DNA of 64,000 nucleotides from Haloterrigena alkaliphila (GTDB lineage Archaea; Halobacteriota; Halobacteria; Halobacteriales; Natrialbaceae): positions 2,108,001 to 2,172,000 of the forward strand of contig NZ_CP071462.1 in assembly GCF_017352155.2 (NCBI RefSeq). Direction: 5' to 3'. A program made the translations under genes and the position numbers. Below are positions 42,347-52,063 of this stretch, in pieces; the first letter of the stretch is position 1, and the number at the start of each line of letters is the position of its first letter. The notes beneath the pieces are model-generated. The model was not told the DNA's origin, did no database searches, and saw nothing but the letters and a program-made list of their open reading frames with translations.

Positions 42347-43384
42347 TCACTCCCACTCGATTTCTTCGCCGCGACTCGAGTCCCGCAGGATGAACGGACC
42401 GATCGCCAGCGTCCGCTTCGCCATCGTCGCGATCCGCAGGATGAACGCGATCAACAGCAGGAACGGGGTGACGGTGACGGTCGCGGCCGCCGCGACGGCC
42501 CAGACGACGGCGTCGATACCGAAGGCGGCTCCCCTCACAGCGCTCGGATCGAAAAAGAGGATCATCGCAATCGTGACGATCAGCGCGGGGACGGCGACGT
42601 ACATCATCGCCCGCGAGAGGTTGATCAGCTCCCACTGGAAGTACAGCGTCTTGAAGTGCTCCCGGGCGAGGCCGAACAGCTTCAGCGACTCGAGCAAGTC
42701 GTCGTAGGCGTCGTGGGCCTCGTCGGTAAACGAGTCCGCGTGGGTGTTTCGGATCCGGCGGAGTCGGAAGATCTTCCAGGAGTAGTTGTAGTCCAACGCG
42801 GCCTTGACCACGTCGTACGTCCCGAAGTCCGCGTCCTCGAGGTCGTCGCGGATCGAATCGGCGTGGGTCGTGACGTTGTCGACGAAGTCGTCGACGCGCT
42901 CCCTGAGTTCCTCGTCCTGGCTCTCCGAGACGGCCTCGCGGAAGTCGGTCGCCCGGTCCTCGGAGGCCGCGATGATCGCCTGAAAGAACGACGACGGTTC
43001 CGGCGGGCTGATCGGCGCGTCGATCGACGACTCGACGTCTTCCCTGAAATCCATCGCACCGGAGAACCGCTCGCGCTGATCCTCGACGGCGCCGAGCTCC
43101 TGTGAGAGCACCAGCGAGTTGATGGTGACGACGAGCGCGACGACGGTGATCAGTGCTGTCGTCAGCGCCTGAAAGAGCGTATCGACCGGGTCGGCGGTCC
43201 CCATGATCGCGCGCAGCGAGACGGGGCTGAGCCGGGCGGCGACGAGCAGGCCGACGAAGATGAACAGCATGAGTCCCGCGGTGATCAGCCACCGATTCGC
43301 GTTCAACAGGAGGGTGTGTTTCAGCGTCGGAGACTCGCTGCGCTCGGCCATCGTGTCGCTGGGCTGGGAGCCGTCGCCACTCAT
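42347..43384 (-). CDS. cluster membrane protein 1 (four-helix family, unknown)
   Basis: One of four paralogues between 42347 and 46745. The 345-residue protein has helix 1 at about 28-52, helix 2 at about 68-92 running into TINSLVLSQELG, a long acidic helical region of 150 residues, helix 3 (MMYVAVPALIVTIAMILFF) and helix 4 that continues into the basic RIATMAKRTLAIGPFILRD. The phrase REHFKTLYFQWELINLSR before helix 3 is shared with members 2 and 3. No catalytic motif, signal or known domain. Members 1 and 2 are both on the minus strand, 81 bases apart. Confidence 0.82.
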   Translation of the reverse strand: MSGDGSQPSDTMAERSESPTLKHTLLLNANRWLITAGLMLFIFVGLLVAARLSPVSLRAIMGTADPVDTLFQALTTALITVVALVVTINSLVLSQELGAVEDQRERFSGAMDFREDVESSIDAPISPPEPSSFFQAIIAASEDRATDFREAVSESQDEELRERVDDFVDNVTTHADSIRDDLEDADFGTYDVVKAALDYNYSWKIFRLRRIRNTHADSFTDEAHDAYDDLLESLKLFGLAREHFKTLYFQWELINLSRAMMYVAVPALIVTIAMILFFDPSAVRGAAFGIDAVVWAVAAAATVTVTPFLLLIAFILRIATMAKRTLAIGPFILRDSSRGEEIEWE

Positions 43385-43465
43385 CGCTCGAGTCGGCCGA
43401 TACCAGCCCCGCCGGGAAATAGCTACGGCAGGCGCCGGGGAATCGAACGCGGCGCGTCGACCGAG

Positions 43466-44494
43466 TTACCCCAGATCCTCGTCGCGCTCGGACTCCCGCA
43501 GGATGAACGGCCCCATCGCGAGGGTTCGCTTCGCGACGGTGGCGATTCGCAGGATGTAGACGATGAAGACGATGAACGGGGAGATACCGACGACGAACCC
43601 CGCGCTGGTCAGCCAGACGAGGTTGTCGATCCCCAGGAACGTGCCCGGGAGCGCAGAGCCGTCGATGTACATCATCAGCAGTCCCATCACCGCGAGCGCG
43701 GGAACCGAGACGTACAGCAGCGCCCGCGAGAGGTTGATCAGTTCCCACTGGAAGTACAGCGTCTTGAAGTGCTCGCGGGCGGGTCCGAAGAACTTCAGAA
43801 TTTGGATCATCTCGTCGAGTTCGTTGTCGGCCTCGTCCGACAGGTCCTCGCTGTGATCCGCGCGGATCTTTCGCGCGTCGTAGATCTTCCGCGAGTAGTT
43901 GAAGTTCAGCGCGTTCCAGATCACGTCGAACGTGCCGAACTGGGCGTCCTCGAGGTCGTCCTTGACGACCTCGGCGTTTTCGACCGCGTCGTCGACGTAG
44001 CCGGAGACCTTCTCCTGAATTTCGTCGCCGTGGTGGTCCGCCACCGTCTCCTCGAGTTGTTGCGCTTCCTCCTCGACGCCGTCGACGAGTTCGTAGAGGA
44101 ACGCCGCGGGTTCGGGCGGCGTCACGTCCTCGTACTCGAGCGTCTCCTCGATGTCTTTACGAAAATCCATCGCGTTCTGCATCCGCTCGCGTTGATCGCC
44201 GACCGCGCCGAGTTCCTGGGAGAGCACGAGCTGATTGATCGTGACGACGATCGACGTCCCCGTGATGATCGCCCCGATGAACCCCGAGAAGATCCAGAAG
44301 GTCGCGTTGTGTCGTTCGACGAGTACCCGGTGGGGTGCGAGATCGAACAGACTGGTGCCGACCAGCACGATGAACACGATCACCAGCACGGCCGCCGTGA
44401 AGAGCCAGCGGTTCAGCCGGAGCAACACCCACAGCCGCGGGCCGCCGACGCCGGCCCGCTGACTCAACACGCCGCTCGAGTCCGAGTCGCTCAT
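43466..44494 (-). CDS. cluster membrane protein 2 (four-helix family, unknown)
   Basis: A 342-residue paralogue of the genes at 42347, 44643 and 45696. It shares VTINQLVLSQELGAVGDQRERMQ..FR after helix 2, PPEP.AFL at the start of the loop region, NYSRKIYDARKI, the REHFKTLYFQWELINLSR block before helix 3, and RIATVAKRTLAMGPFILRE at the C-terminus. Same four-helix plan with a central acidic region. Divergent from member 3 with 148 bases between start codons. Confidence 0.82.
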   Translation of the reverse strand: MSDSDSSGVLSQRAGVGGPRLWVLLRLNRWLFTAAVLVIVFIVLVGTSLFDLAPHRVLVERHNATFWIFSGFIGAIITGTSIVVTINQLVLSQELGAVGDQRERMQNAMDFRKDIEETLEYEDVTPPEPAAFLYELVDGVEEEAQQLEETVADHHGDEIQEKVSGYVDDAVENAEVVKDDLEDAQFGTFDVIWNALNFNYSRKIYDARKIRADHSEDLSDEADNELDEMIQILKFFGPAREHFKTLYFQWELINLSRALLYVSVPALAVMGLLMMYIDGSALPGTFLGIDNLVWLTSAGFVVGISPFIVFIVYILRIATVAKRTLAMGPFILRESERDEDLG

Positions 44495-44642
44495 TGCCTG
44501 TTCGAAGGGACCACGGCGGCGGGTAAAAGAGTCATCCGGGCGAAAGCAACCCCGACGTCGACCACCGCATCCCCGTTCTCCCGGAAGAGACTACCGTTGA
44601 CGGCCAAAGGCTTGTAGGCAGGGCCATGGTACGATCGCTCGC

Positions 44643-45695
44643 ATGAGCGAGCCCGGCGAGAGTGCCAGCGAGGAGACGTCGAATACGATGGTCGACCGCG
44701 TTCGCGGCGGCCGACCGATGTTGTGGTTTCTGGTCGAGGGGAATCGCGTTCTCGTCGCCAGCGTGATGCTCACCGTTTCCTACGCCCTCCTCGTCGTTCT
44801 CGGTACGTTCGGCCCCGGTTCCATCTCGAAGCTGTTCGACCCCGCGCCGATCGCCTCGACGTTCACCCCGACCATCATCGGGATCATCATGGGCGTCACG
44901 CTCGTGTTGACGTTCAACCAGTTCGTCCTCGCCGAGGAACTCGGCCCCGTCGGCGATCAGCGCCAGCGCATGGCGGAAGCGATGGAGTTCCGGCGGGATA
45001 CCGAAGACGCCGTCGGCCGGACTACCAGTCCCCCCGAGCCCTCCGCGTTCCTCCGCGGGCTCGTCGAAGCGACCGGGGACCGGGCCGACGAACTCATCGA
45101 CGCGCTCGAGTCCGACCCGGACCTCGACGAGGCGGTCCGTCAGGACGTCCGCGAGTACGCCGAGGGGATCGCCGCCGACGCCGAACGGGTCGCCGACAAA
45201 CTCGAGGGTAAACAGTTCGGTCGGTTCGAGGTCGTCAAGGCCGCACTGGAGTACAACTACTCCTGGAAGATTTACACCGGCAATCGGGTCCGAAACCGCC
45301 ACGAGGAGACGCTTCCCGACGACATCGACGACCAACTCGACGAACTGCTCGAGGTTCTCGGGTTCTTCGGGCCCGCCCGCGAGCACTTCAAGACGCTGTA
45401 CTTCCGGTGGGAGATCATCACCCTCTCGCGGTCGCTGGCGTACCTCGCCCTGCCGGCGCTGGCGGTTTCGGCGTACATGATCCTCGTCTTCGAGGTGGGC
45501 GACGTGGCCGGAGTGGTGGCGGGACTCGATCAGGGACTGTTGTTCGTCGGCCTCGCCTTCGCCGTCGGCGTGACGCCCTTCGCGATCTTTCTGTCGTACA
45601 TCCTCCGGGTCGTTACGGTCGCGAAGTGGACGCTCGCGATCGGCCCGTTCATCCTCCGAGAGACCGACCGGGGGGAGGACGTCGGCTGGGAATAG
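44643..45695 (+). CDS. cluster membrane protein 3 (four-helix family, unknown)
   Basis: A 350-residue paralogue on the opposite strand. Helix 1 (MLTVSYALLVVLGTF), helix 2 (IIGIIMGVTLVLTFNQFVLAEELGPV), the PPEPSAFL start of the loop, NYSWKIYTGNRVRNRHEE, REHFKTLYFRWEIITLSR, then helices 3 and 4 and RVVTVAKWTLAIGPFILRETDR. Its stop codon is immediately followed, with no gap, by the stop of member 4 on the other strand, so the two are convergent and may form an antisense-overlapping 3' end. Confidence 0.82.
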   Translation: MSEPGESASEETSNTMVDRVRGGRPMLWFLVEGNRVLVASVMLTVSYALLVVLGTFGPGSISKLFDPAPIASTFTPTIIGIIMGVTLVLTFNQFVLAEELGPVGDQRQRMAEAMEFRRDTEDAVGRTTSPPEPSAFLRGLVEATGDRADELIDALESDPDLDEAVRQDVREYAEGIAADAERVADKLEGKQFGRFEVVKAALEYNYSWKIYTGNRVRNRHEETLPDDIDDQLDELLEVLGFFGPAREHFKTLYFRWEIITLSRSLAYLALPALAVSAYMILVFEVGDVAGVVAGLDQGLLFVGLAFAVGVTPFAIFLSYILRVVTVAKWTLAIGPFILRETDRGEDVGWE

Positions 45696-46745
45696 TCACC
45701 GGTCCTCGCCGTAGGACACGTCGAACGGCCCCTCGTCGGGATCCTTCTGGGGGATCATCGGCCCGATAGACGCGGTTCGGCGCGTGACGGTCGCGGTCCG
45801 GAGGATGAAGGAGACGAGGAGGAACAGCGGCGTCAGCCCCACGAGGATCAGGGTGATCGTCGCGTAGGGAAGCGCGGCGATGTTGACGGTCGGCCCGGCG
45901 AAGTCGGCGTACAGGAGCCCGATGGTGATCGCCGATAGGATCGACGGCACGCCGCAGTAGATCGTCAGCTGCGAGAACCGGGTGAGCTCCCGCTGCAGGT
46001 AGGTCGTTTTGAACTGCTCGCGTGCCACGTTGAACAGCTTCAGCGTCCCGACCAGTTCGTCGAGTCGCTCGGTCGCCTCCGGCGATAGCGAGTCGGCGTA
46101 CTCGCCACGCAGGTGTGAGGCGACGTACAGCTGCCAGGCCTCGTCGTAGTTGATCGTCGCCGAGACGGCCGCGAACGTGCCGACACTCGTCTCCTCGAGC
46201 GTCTCGTCGACCCGGTCGGCCCGCTCCTCGATGCTGTTCGTGTACCGGATGACGACGTCGCGAACCTCGTCGTCGTGATCCGCGACGGCGTCGGCGAGTT
46301 CGACGGCGTCGTGTCGGATCGCCTCGATCAACAGCTCGAGCATTCTCGTGGGCGCGGCCGGACTCGCGGGGATGCCCGCCTCGTCGGCGACGTCCTCCCG
46401 GAACTCTATCACGCCGTCGAGCCGGTCGCGGGCCTTCGAGGCGGTGGTGAACTCTTGGGAGAGGATGAGCTGATTGACCGAGACGACCAGCGTCACCAGC
46501 GAGAACGTGCCGGCGATCATCCCGCTGGCCACGCGCGTCACGGAGTTCGGATTGGTGAACGCGACGACGTCGAGCTCGTACGCCGCGACGAGCGCGGCGA
46601 GGACGGCGAGTGCGAGGACCGCAGCGACGGCGAGACGGCTCCCTTGGATCAGGAACCACTCCTGAAACCGCGTCGCCGTCTCGCCCCCTTTCCCGACGTC
46701 GGCTCCGAATGACTCGAGCGTCTCGTCGCTCTCGGAGGGACTCAT
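45696..46745 (-). CDS. cluster membrane protein 4 (four-helix family, divergent member)
   Basis: A 349-residue paralogue. Helices 1 and 2 (VAAVLALAVLAALVAA, FSLVTLVVSVNQLILSQEF) keep the NQLILSQE phrase. The later block is changed to REQFKTTYLQRELTRFSQ, and the C-terminus reads RTATVTRRTASIGPMIPQKD. It is the most divergent of the four. The conserved positions around helix 2 and the block before helix 3 are the best pointers to a shared function. Confidence 0.8.
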   Translation of the reverse strand: MSPSESDETLESFGADVGKGGETATRFQEWFLIQGSRLAVAAVLALAVLAALVAAYELDVVAFTNPNSVTRVASGMIAGTFSLVTLVVSVNQLILSQEFTTASKARDRLDGVIEFREDVADEAGIPASPAAPTRMLELLIEAIRHDAVELADAVADHDDEVRDVVIRYTNSIEERADRVDETLEETSVGTFAAVSATINYDEAWQLYVASHLRGEYADSLSPEATERLDELVGTLKLFNVAREQFKTTYLQRELTRFSQLTIYCGVPSILSAITIGLLYADFAGPTVNIAALPYATITLILVGLTPLFLLVSFILRTATVTRRTASIGPMIPQKDPDEGPFDVSYGEDR

Positions 46746-47011
46746 GGCGCCACGTTCCACCCACCCGACAATAAGGACCTGCGTTGCACACTGCCGGCAC
46801 CGCGACCGGACCGTAACGGGCACCGCGTGAGCGCAAGCGCCATCACCGGATCGTCTTCGCTGCCGACACGTCGTCCGAGCGCGGGAACCCGGACTCGGGG
46901 AACCCGGACTCGAGAACTGTCGCTTCAGGGCCTACACTGAAATGCGTTCGCGGTGTCGCTTCGATATATGCTCGGTGACGAACCTGACTCGAGGACGGGG
47001 GATCGACGACG

Positions 47012-47524
47012 ATGACCCGACCGGAGTCGACCAGCCGACGTCGACTCCTCGCGTCGCTCGGCGCGGGGCTCGGGGTCGCGGCCGCCGGCTGTACCGGTAG
47101 CGGCGGGAGTCTCAGCGGCGAAGCCACCTACGAGGACGGTAACGGCGTCGAGGTAAACGCCAGTAACGTCTCCAGTCGGAACACCTCGGAGATGTCGACG
47201 GCGGCGTCGCTCGCCAATCAACAGCCGTCTCAATCCGTGACTCCCCTCGACCCGATCTCGTTGACCGACCACCAGTTCGTCGTCGAAGGAGGGTATCTCG
47301 GCTCGACGATTCAGGGGACCGTCGAGAACACGGGCACCGATCGGATCCAGATCGTCGAAGTGCGAACGCGCGTCTACGACGACGCCGGCAACGTGCTCGG
47401 CCGCTACCTCGCCACCACCGGCGACCTCGACGGCGGCGACACCTGGGAGTTTCAGGTGATCGTCCTCGAGGCGCCGTCCGCCGTCGCCGACTACGACATC
47501 GCGGTGCTGGGAACGCCCTCGTGA
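47012..47524 (+). CDS. Tat lipoprotein with FxLYD-like domain
   Basis: A twin-arginine lipoprotein: SRRRLLASLGAGLGVAAAGC, with Cys26 as the lipid attachment site. A disordered linker follows, then a beta-sandwich module of about 90 residues (VVEGGYLGSTIQGTVENTGTDRIQIVEVRTRVYDD, GNVLGRYLAT, FQVIVLEAPSA) resembling FxLYD domains. The 170-residue protein is anchored outside the membrane. Ligand unknown. Confidence 0.85.
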   Translation: MTRPESTSRRRLLASLGAGLGVAAAGCTGSGGSLSGEATYEDGNGVEVNASNVSSRNTSEMSTAASLANQQPSQSVTPLDPISLTDHQFVVEGGYLGSTIQGTVENTGTDRIQIVEVRTRVYDDAGNVLGRYLATTGDLDGGDTWEFQVIVLEAPSAVADYDIAVLGTPS

Positions 47525-47572
47525 CGGTCGTCGGCCGTCTCGCGCCGATCGCCGCGATTCGTCGGTCCGTCC

Positions 47573-47923
47573 TCAGCCGTCGCCCTTAAGGAGTTCGTCG
47601 TCGACGCCCGCGTAGAGCGCTTCGACATCGATGGCGAGCGTGTACGCCGGTCGCCCCTTTCCGGTCGGCGAGGTCCCCTCGAGGTCCCGTTCCTCGACGA
47701 ACCCCTCGTCCTCCAGTCGGTACAGCGACCGCATCACGTCCGCCTCGGTGATCGTTCCGACGACGGTCGTCTCGACCCCCTCGAGTTGCGTCTTGCAGAC
47801 CCGGCGCAGGTCGTGGGTCTGAACCGGCGTCTCGCCGCGCTGTTGTAACTCGGCGACGCCGAGCAGAACGACCTGATTGGTCAGCGAAATTTCCTCGAAC
47901 GAGGGCTCCGTATCGATGGCCAT
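47573..47923 (-). CDS. winged-helix DNA-binding protein
   Basis: A 116-residue protein reading as a wHTH: VVLLGVAELQQRGETPVQTHDLRRVCKTQL, EADVMRSLYRLEDEGFVEERD (recognition helix and wing), and a GKGRPAYTLAID strand. The fold is of the Cdc6/Orc-like or plasmid-type wHTH with an N-terminal helix. Target unknown. It is convergent with the lipoprotein gene and lies 160 bases beyond the pspA stop in the same direction. Confidence 0.72.
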   Translation of the reverse strand: MAIDTEPSFEEISLTNQVVLLGVAELQQRGETPVQTHDLRRVCKTQLEGVETTVVGTITEADVMRSLYRLEDEGFVEERDLEGTSPTGKGRPAYTLAIDVEALYAGVDDELLKGDG

Positions 47924-48083
47924 ACCGATACTTTGCCCTCGACCGTGGTAGTCGTTACTCCGACACCCAACGAGCGAAAACGGCGACTCGCGTCGCGGAG
48001 TGCAGTGGCGACTCGTCGCGGTGAGTACGGCCTGACGACGTGGAAAATAGCTCGCCGCCGGTGAGTACGCCCGGGTAGCCCGA

Positions 48084-48938
48084 TCAGGCGTTTTCCTCGT
48101 CCTGTAGCTCCGCGAGTTCGGCCTCGACCTCGCTGTCGTCGACCTCGGCTTCCATGTCCTCGACCGCCGACTCCGCCTCCTCGAGTTCCTCCTCGTCGAT
48201 GTCGCCCTCCACGTCCGTCGCCGGTTCGGACTCGGTCTCGCCCTGGCCCATCTCGGATTTGAGCGTCTCGAGTTCGGCCTCGACGCCGCTGTCGGTCTCC
48301 ATCTGCTCGAGTTCGCGGTCGATGTCGTCCTTGTCCGAGAGGACGTCGTCGAACGCGCCGGACTCCTGGAGTTCGTCCATCGCGGCGGCCCGTGCCTCCA
48401 TGTCCTCGGTCTTCTCCTCGGCGCGCTCGATGGCGCGGCCGACGTCCTCGAACTCCTCGCCGGTGGCCGTCATCGCCTCCGAGACGGTCGAACTGGCCTT
48501 CGCGGCCTCGTGGCGGGCCTTCATCGTCTCCTTCTTGGTGCGGAACTCCTCGATGCGGCTCTGCAGCGTGTTCTTCTGCTCGACCAGCTTGTCCTGCTGG
48601 TTCTGCAAGTCCGAGATCTGACGCTCCAGATCCTCGATCTGGTTCATCTTCGTCTTCTTCTTCTCGAGGGCGCGTCGCGCCAGATCCTCCCGTCCCTGCT
48701 GGACGGCGGTGCGGGCCTGGTCGTTGTGCTTGTCGACGTTCTCCTCGAGGCGCCGTTTCTGCATCTCGAGGCGCTTCTTCTGGGTCGTGAGGTCGGCGAT
48801 ACCCCGTTTGACCTGCTGGAGCTGATCGCGCATCTGCTCGTAGGAGTAATCCAACGTCTCCGTCGGATCCTCGGCGCGGTTGAGCACCGAGTTGATCTTC
48901 GACCGGATGATGTAGGAGGTCCGAGAGAGGATGCCCAT
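48084..48938 (-). CDS. pspA: PspA/IM30 membrane-stress protein
   Basis: The 284-residue protein starts MGILSRTSYIIRSKINSVLNRAEDP, the conserved amphipathic membrane-binding helix of PspA. A continuous alpha-helical coiled coil (about 28-180) follows, with TKKKTKMNQIEDLERQISDLQ-like repeats. It ends in an acidic, low-complexity tail longer than in bacterial PspA. PspA assembles on damaged membranes. No PspB/PspC genes are adjacent. Confidence 0.9.
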   Translation of the reverse strand: MGILSRTSYIIRSKINSVLNRAEDPTETLDYSYEQMRDQLQQVKRGIADLTTQKKRLEMQKRRLEENVDKHNDQARTAVQQGREDLARRALEKKKTKMNQIEDLERQISDLQNQQDKLVEQKNTLQSRIEEFRTKKETMKARHEAAKASSTVSEAMTATGEEFEDVGRAIERAEEKTEDMEARAAAMDELQESGAFDDVLSDKDDIDRELEQMETDSGVEAELETLKSEMGQGETESEPATDVEGDIDEEELEEAESAVEDMEAEVDDSEVEAELAELQDEENA

Positions 48939-49205
48939 ACTCGTACGTATCGCTCGTTGCCCTTAAAAACATCACTTCGTCAACAGACTGTGACGAACGC
49001 GACCGGTCGCGGACGGGGGTGACCGGGCGGAGGTGGCCGGACGGGGACGGTCGAACGCGACACGCGGACTAACGGTCGACGCTAATCGAGCAGACGTCGA
49101 ACGCCTCGTCACCGTCCCGTCGTCGCCCACGACCTCGTGACGGTGTCCACGGCGGCGACGCTCCAGTGACGAGCCTTGATTACCGTTCGGGCGAAACGAC
49201 CGCCC

Positions 49206-49892
49206 ATGAGCGACGTCCTGCTCCCCGGCGGACGCGACGTTCGCGGGACGCTCGAGGAACCGACCGACGACCCCGACGCGATCGTCGTCGCCGCGCCGCC
49301 CCATCCCCAGCACGGCGGGTCGCGCAGCGACGGCCGTCTCGTCGCGGTGGCGGAAGCGCTCGTCGAGTCCGGCATCGCCTGCCTGCGATTCGATTACGGC
49401 GCGTGGGACGAGAGCGAGGCGCAACGCGCCTCGGAAGACGCGAGCGGCGATGAGCCGCGAGCGGGCTACGGCGAGCGCAAAGACGTGCGCAACGCCGTCC
49501 GCTGGGCGCGCGAGGAGTACGGCGACGCCGACGGAGCGAGCGTCGCGACCGATCTGCCCGTCGGCGTCTTCGGCTACAGTTTCGGCGCGTCGCTGGCGCT
49601 GCTCGCGGCGGCGGACGTCGACCCCGACGCCGTCGCCGTCCTCGCCCCCGCGGCGGATCTCGGCGAAGACCTCGACGCGCACGCGGCGCTCGAGGACATC
49701 GAATCTCCCGTTCACGTACTCTACGGCGAACGCGACGCGACCGTCGACTGGGAGCCGGTGATCGAGCGGGCGCGAGAGCGCGGCGACGCCGTCACCGCCC
49801 TGTCGGGCGATCACTTCTTCCTCGGCGAGCGCGACGCTATCGCGGACGAGGTGGCGACGTTTTTCGAGGGGGCGCTGCTCGAGTCGACGTAA
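49206..49892 (+). CDS. alpha/beta hydrolase (dienelactone-hydrolase-like)
   Basis: A 228-residue alpha/beta hydrolase with a nucleophile elbow FGYSFGASLALL (Ser in GYSFG), the acid in YGERDATVDWEP and the His in SGDHFFLGERD. AAPPHPQHGGSRSD is the early oxyanion region. There is no signal peptide, so it acts in the cytoplasm. Substrate unknown. Confidence 0.88.
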   Translation: MSDVLLPGGRDVRGTLEEPTDDPDAIVVAAPPHPQHGGSRSDGRLVAVAEALVESGIACLRFDYGAWDESEAQRASEDASGDEPRAGYGERKDVRNAVRWAREEYGDADGASVATDLPVGVFGYSFGASLALLAAADVDPDAVAVLAPAADLGEDLDAHAALEDIESPVHVLYGERDATVDWEPVIERARERGDAVTALSGDHFFLGERDAIADEVATFFEGALLEST

Positions 49893-49978
49893 CGACGCTC
49901 CGGTCCGGCCTCTCGGAGCAGCGGACGTGACTCGAGTAGTACTACAACTTGATGGGCTGAGGCGAGAACTTCCGTCCG

Positions 49979-51880
49979 TCAGTCTCGGCCGTGCCGGGTC
50001 AGACACTTCGAGAGGCCGATCAACTCGACGGGTTCGGAGTTGTCCGGCGAGTAGACGACCATCTGCCCCTTCTCCATGTAGGGTACTTTGGACTCGAGGT
50101 TGCTCGGGATGTTGACGCTCTTGATGGCGTCCTCGTCGCCGAGGTTGAGGACGACGGTGGTGTTGATCTGCTTGAAAACGGCGTCGTGAATGTCCTGCGG
50201 GTCCTGCGTGATGAGGAAGAGACCGAGTCGCTCCTTGCGGCCCTGTTTGGCGGCCTCGGTGAACTTTGCGATCACTTTCCCGGCCTGCACGCTGTCGGCG
50301 TCGGTCAGGAAGTTGTGGGCCTCGTCCATCCCGAGCACGACCGGCGTTTCCTTGATCCGGTCGTAGTTGGGGTCGTTCGAGAGCTTCTGGTCGATGAGCA
50401 GCGAGGAGACCGCGAGCACGATGGCCTCGGTCGCCCGGCTATCGTTGATGTGGTAGGTCGGCACGACGGTCAGCCCGCCCGGGCGGACGAACTCGTGGAC
50501 GAGGTCGGTGATCGGCCGCGCGTCCTGATCGAAGACGTGGCCGAAGCCGAGTACGCGCCGGCGGACGGCGTCGAAGGTCGCCTCGTGGACCCGGCCGGAC
50601 TCGTCGAGTTCCTCGCGCAGCGCGGGGTCGTCGAGGAACGTCGTGAACTCCTCGTAGGTGCCGTCGTCGCCGTACTGCTTCCTGAATCTGGGCAGAAGGA
50701 CGCTGACGAGCGCGCCGTACTGGTTGTCGTTCAGCCCGCTGCCCGCGACCAGCCACGGGTTCTCGTAGACCATCGAGAACGGAATCGTGAACTCGACTTG
50801 CTCCGCGCGGTGGTGGCCCGCCGCGTACGACGCCGACCCCACCTTCGGGACGAAGGCGATCGTGTCGTCGTGGCCGCCGTAGGCGACGCCCTCGCGCTTG
50901 AGCCGGCGCGCGAACTCGTCGTCGAGGTCGGGGTTGTCGTCGTGCATCTGGGCGTACTCGTCCTGCGGATCGAACTGGACGACCGCCGGCCGGACCTCGC
51001 GGCCGTCGTCCATCGGGTAGGCGCGGTCCTCGGCGAGGTACTGGCGCAGGATGTTCTTCGCGCCGTGGGTCTTCCCCGACCCCGTCCCGCCGGCGATCAG
51101 GGTGTGCCGGAAGACGAGCGGGTCGCCCGCGTCGTAGTCGTCCTTCAGTCGGTAATCGATCGTGGGCGGCGACGCCGCCGTCCGCACCTTTTCGCCGCCG
51201 ACCGAGAGGTGGCCCATGAAGACGCCGTCGTCGGGCATCTTCAGCCCGGTCTTGATCTCCTCGGTGTCGTCGGCCTGTCGGATGACCGTCTGGGGTTTGG
51301 GCACGCGGTCGGTCATCCGCCGTTTGAGTTCGCCGTCGTCGCCGGACTGCGTCCGGCTGCCAGATGAGCTTTGCTCATCGCCGTCGTCGTACAGGACCGC
51401 GACGGGCTCGAGTTCGGCGACGAACTTGTAGTCGGCCTCGTCGACCCCGTCCGTTCGCATCGCGCGCCGCGCGTGGATTTCGGTGGCGTCGTCGGCGTGG
51501 TACTGCTGGGCGTACTCGAGGCCGGTGATCCGGCAGAACAGCGTTTCTCCATCGGGATAGGGTGCGAGGAGATAACTCCCGATACGGATCGACGAGCGAT
51601 TCCCCTGCGTGATATACGCGCGCAGCGTCGTCTCGTCGCCGTCCTCGGCGACCCGCAGTCCCTGGGAGACGCAGATGGCGCCGATACCGACGTCCTCGCC
51701 CCGCGGTTCGACGGGGGTCGGCTCGAACGCGTCCGTCGTTCCGCCGTCCGTACCTGTCGGCTCGTCGTTAGTCGACGGTGACGGCGTCACCCCGTCGGAA
51801 TCCGACGTTTCGCCGCCCGTAGCGGCGGAATCGGTGTCGGATTCCGCGTTAAAATCGCCGAAGTCACCCAGATCGGTCAT
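49979..51880 (-). CDS. herA: HerA-type DNA translocase/helicase
   Basis: A 633-residue FtsK/HerA-family ATPase. An acidic N-terminal 75 residues lead to a HAS-like barrel (GIGAICVSQGLRVAED...), then Walker A GGTGSGKTHGAKN, Walker B VVLGMDEAHNFL, and the arginine/sensor region ITQDPQDI. HerA works with NurA, Mre11 and Rad50 in resecting DNA ends. A NurA-domain protein lies at 53571. Start ATG 51880 (MTDLGDFGDF) is nine codons inside the longest frame. Confidence 0.9.
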   Translation of the reverse strand: MTDLGDFGDFNAESDTDSAATGGETSDSDGVTPSPSTNDEPTGTDGGTTDAFEPTPVEPRGEDVGIGAICVSQGLRVAEDGDETTLRAYITQGNRSSIRIGSYLLAPYPDGETLFCRITGLEYAQQYHADDATEIHARRAMRTDGVDEADYKFVAELEPVAVLYDDGDEQSSSGSRTQSGDDGELKRRMTDRVPKPQTVIRQADDTEEIKTGLKMPDDGVFMGHLSVGGEKVRTAASPPTIDYRLKDDYDAGDPLVFRHTLIAGGTGSGKTHGAKNILRQYLAEDRAYPMDDGREVRPAVVQFDPQDEYAQMHDDNPDLDDEFARRLKREGVAYGGHDDTIAFVPKVGSASYAAGHHRAEQVEFTIPFSMVYENPWLVAGSGLNDNQYGALVSVLLPRFRKQYGDDGTYEEFTTFLDDPALREELDESGRVHEATFDAVRRRVLGFGHVFDQDARPITDLVHEFVRPGGLTVVPTYHINDSRATEAIVLAVSSLLIDQKLSNDPNYDRIKETPVVLGMDEAHNFLTDADSVQAGKVIAKFTEAAKQGRKERLGLFLITQDPQDIHDAVFKQINTTVVLNLGDEDAIKSVNIPSNLESKVPYMEKGQMVVYSPDNSEPVELIGLSKCLTRHGRD

Positions 51881-52063
51881 ATCAGGTCCATCAGGCTGGG
51901 CCCACAACTACTTTTCGTGCCCGGTCTGGGACTCGAGGGACGCCTCGAGACGCGCCGAGGCGGCTACTGAGTGTGGATCCGACGGATAGAATGGAGGATC
52001 GATCGGTCGACGGGCGGGCGGCGAGCCGCTCGGAAGAACTGCGTGGCGGTGTGAGTGGCTCGG

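Noticed and set aside
51881-52063. possible short gene between herA and the DUF7344 regulator
   Set aside because: Both strands give only short low-complexity frames.
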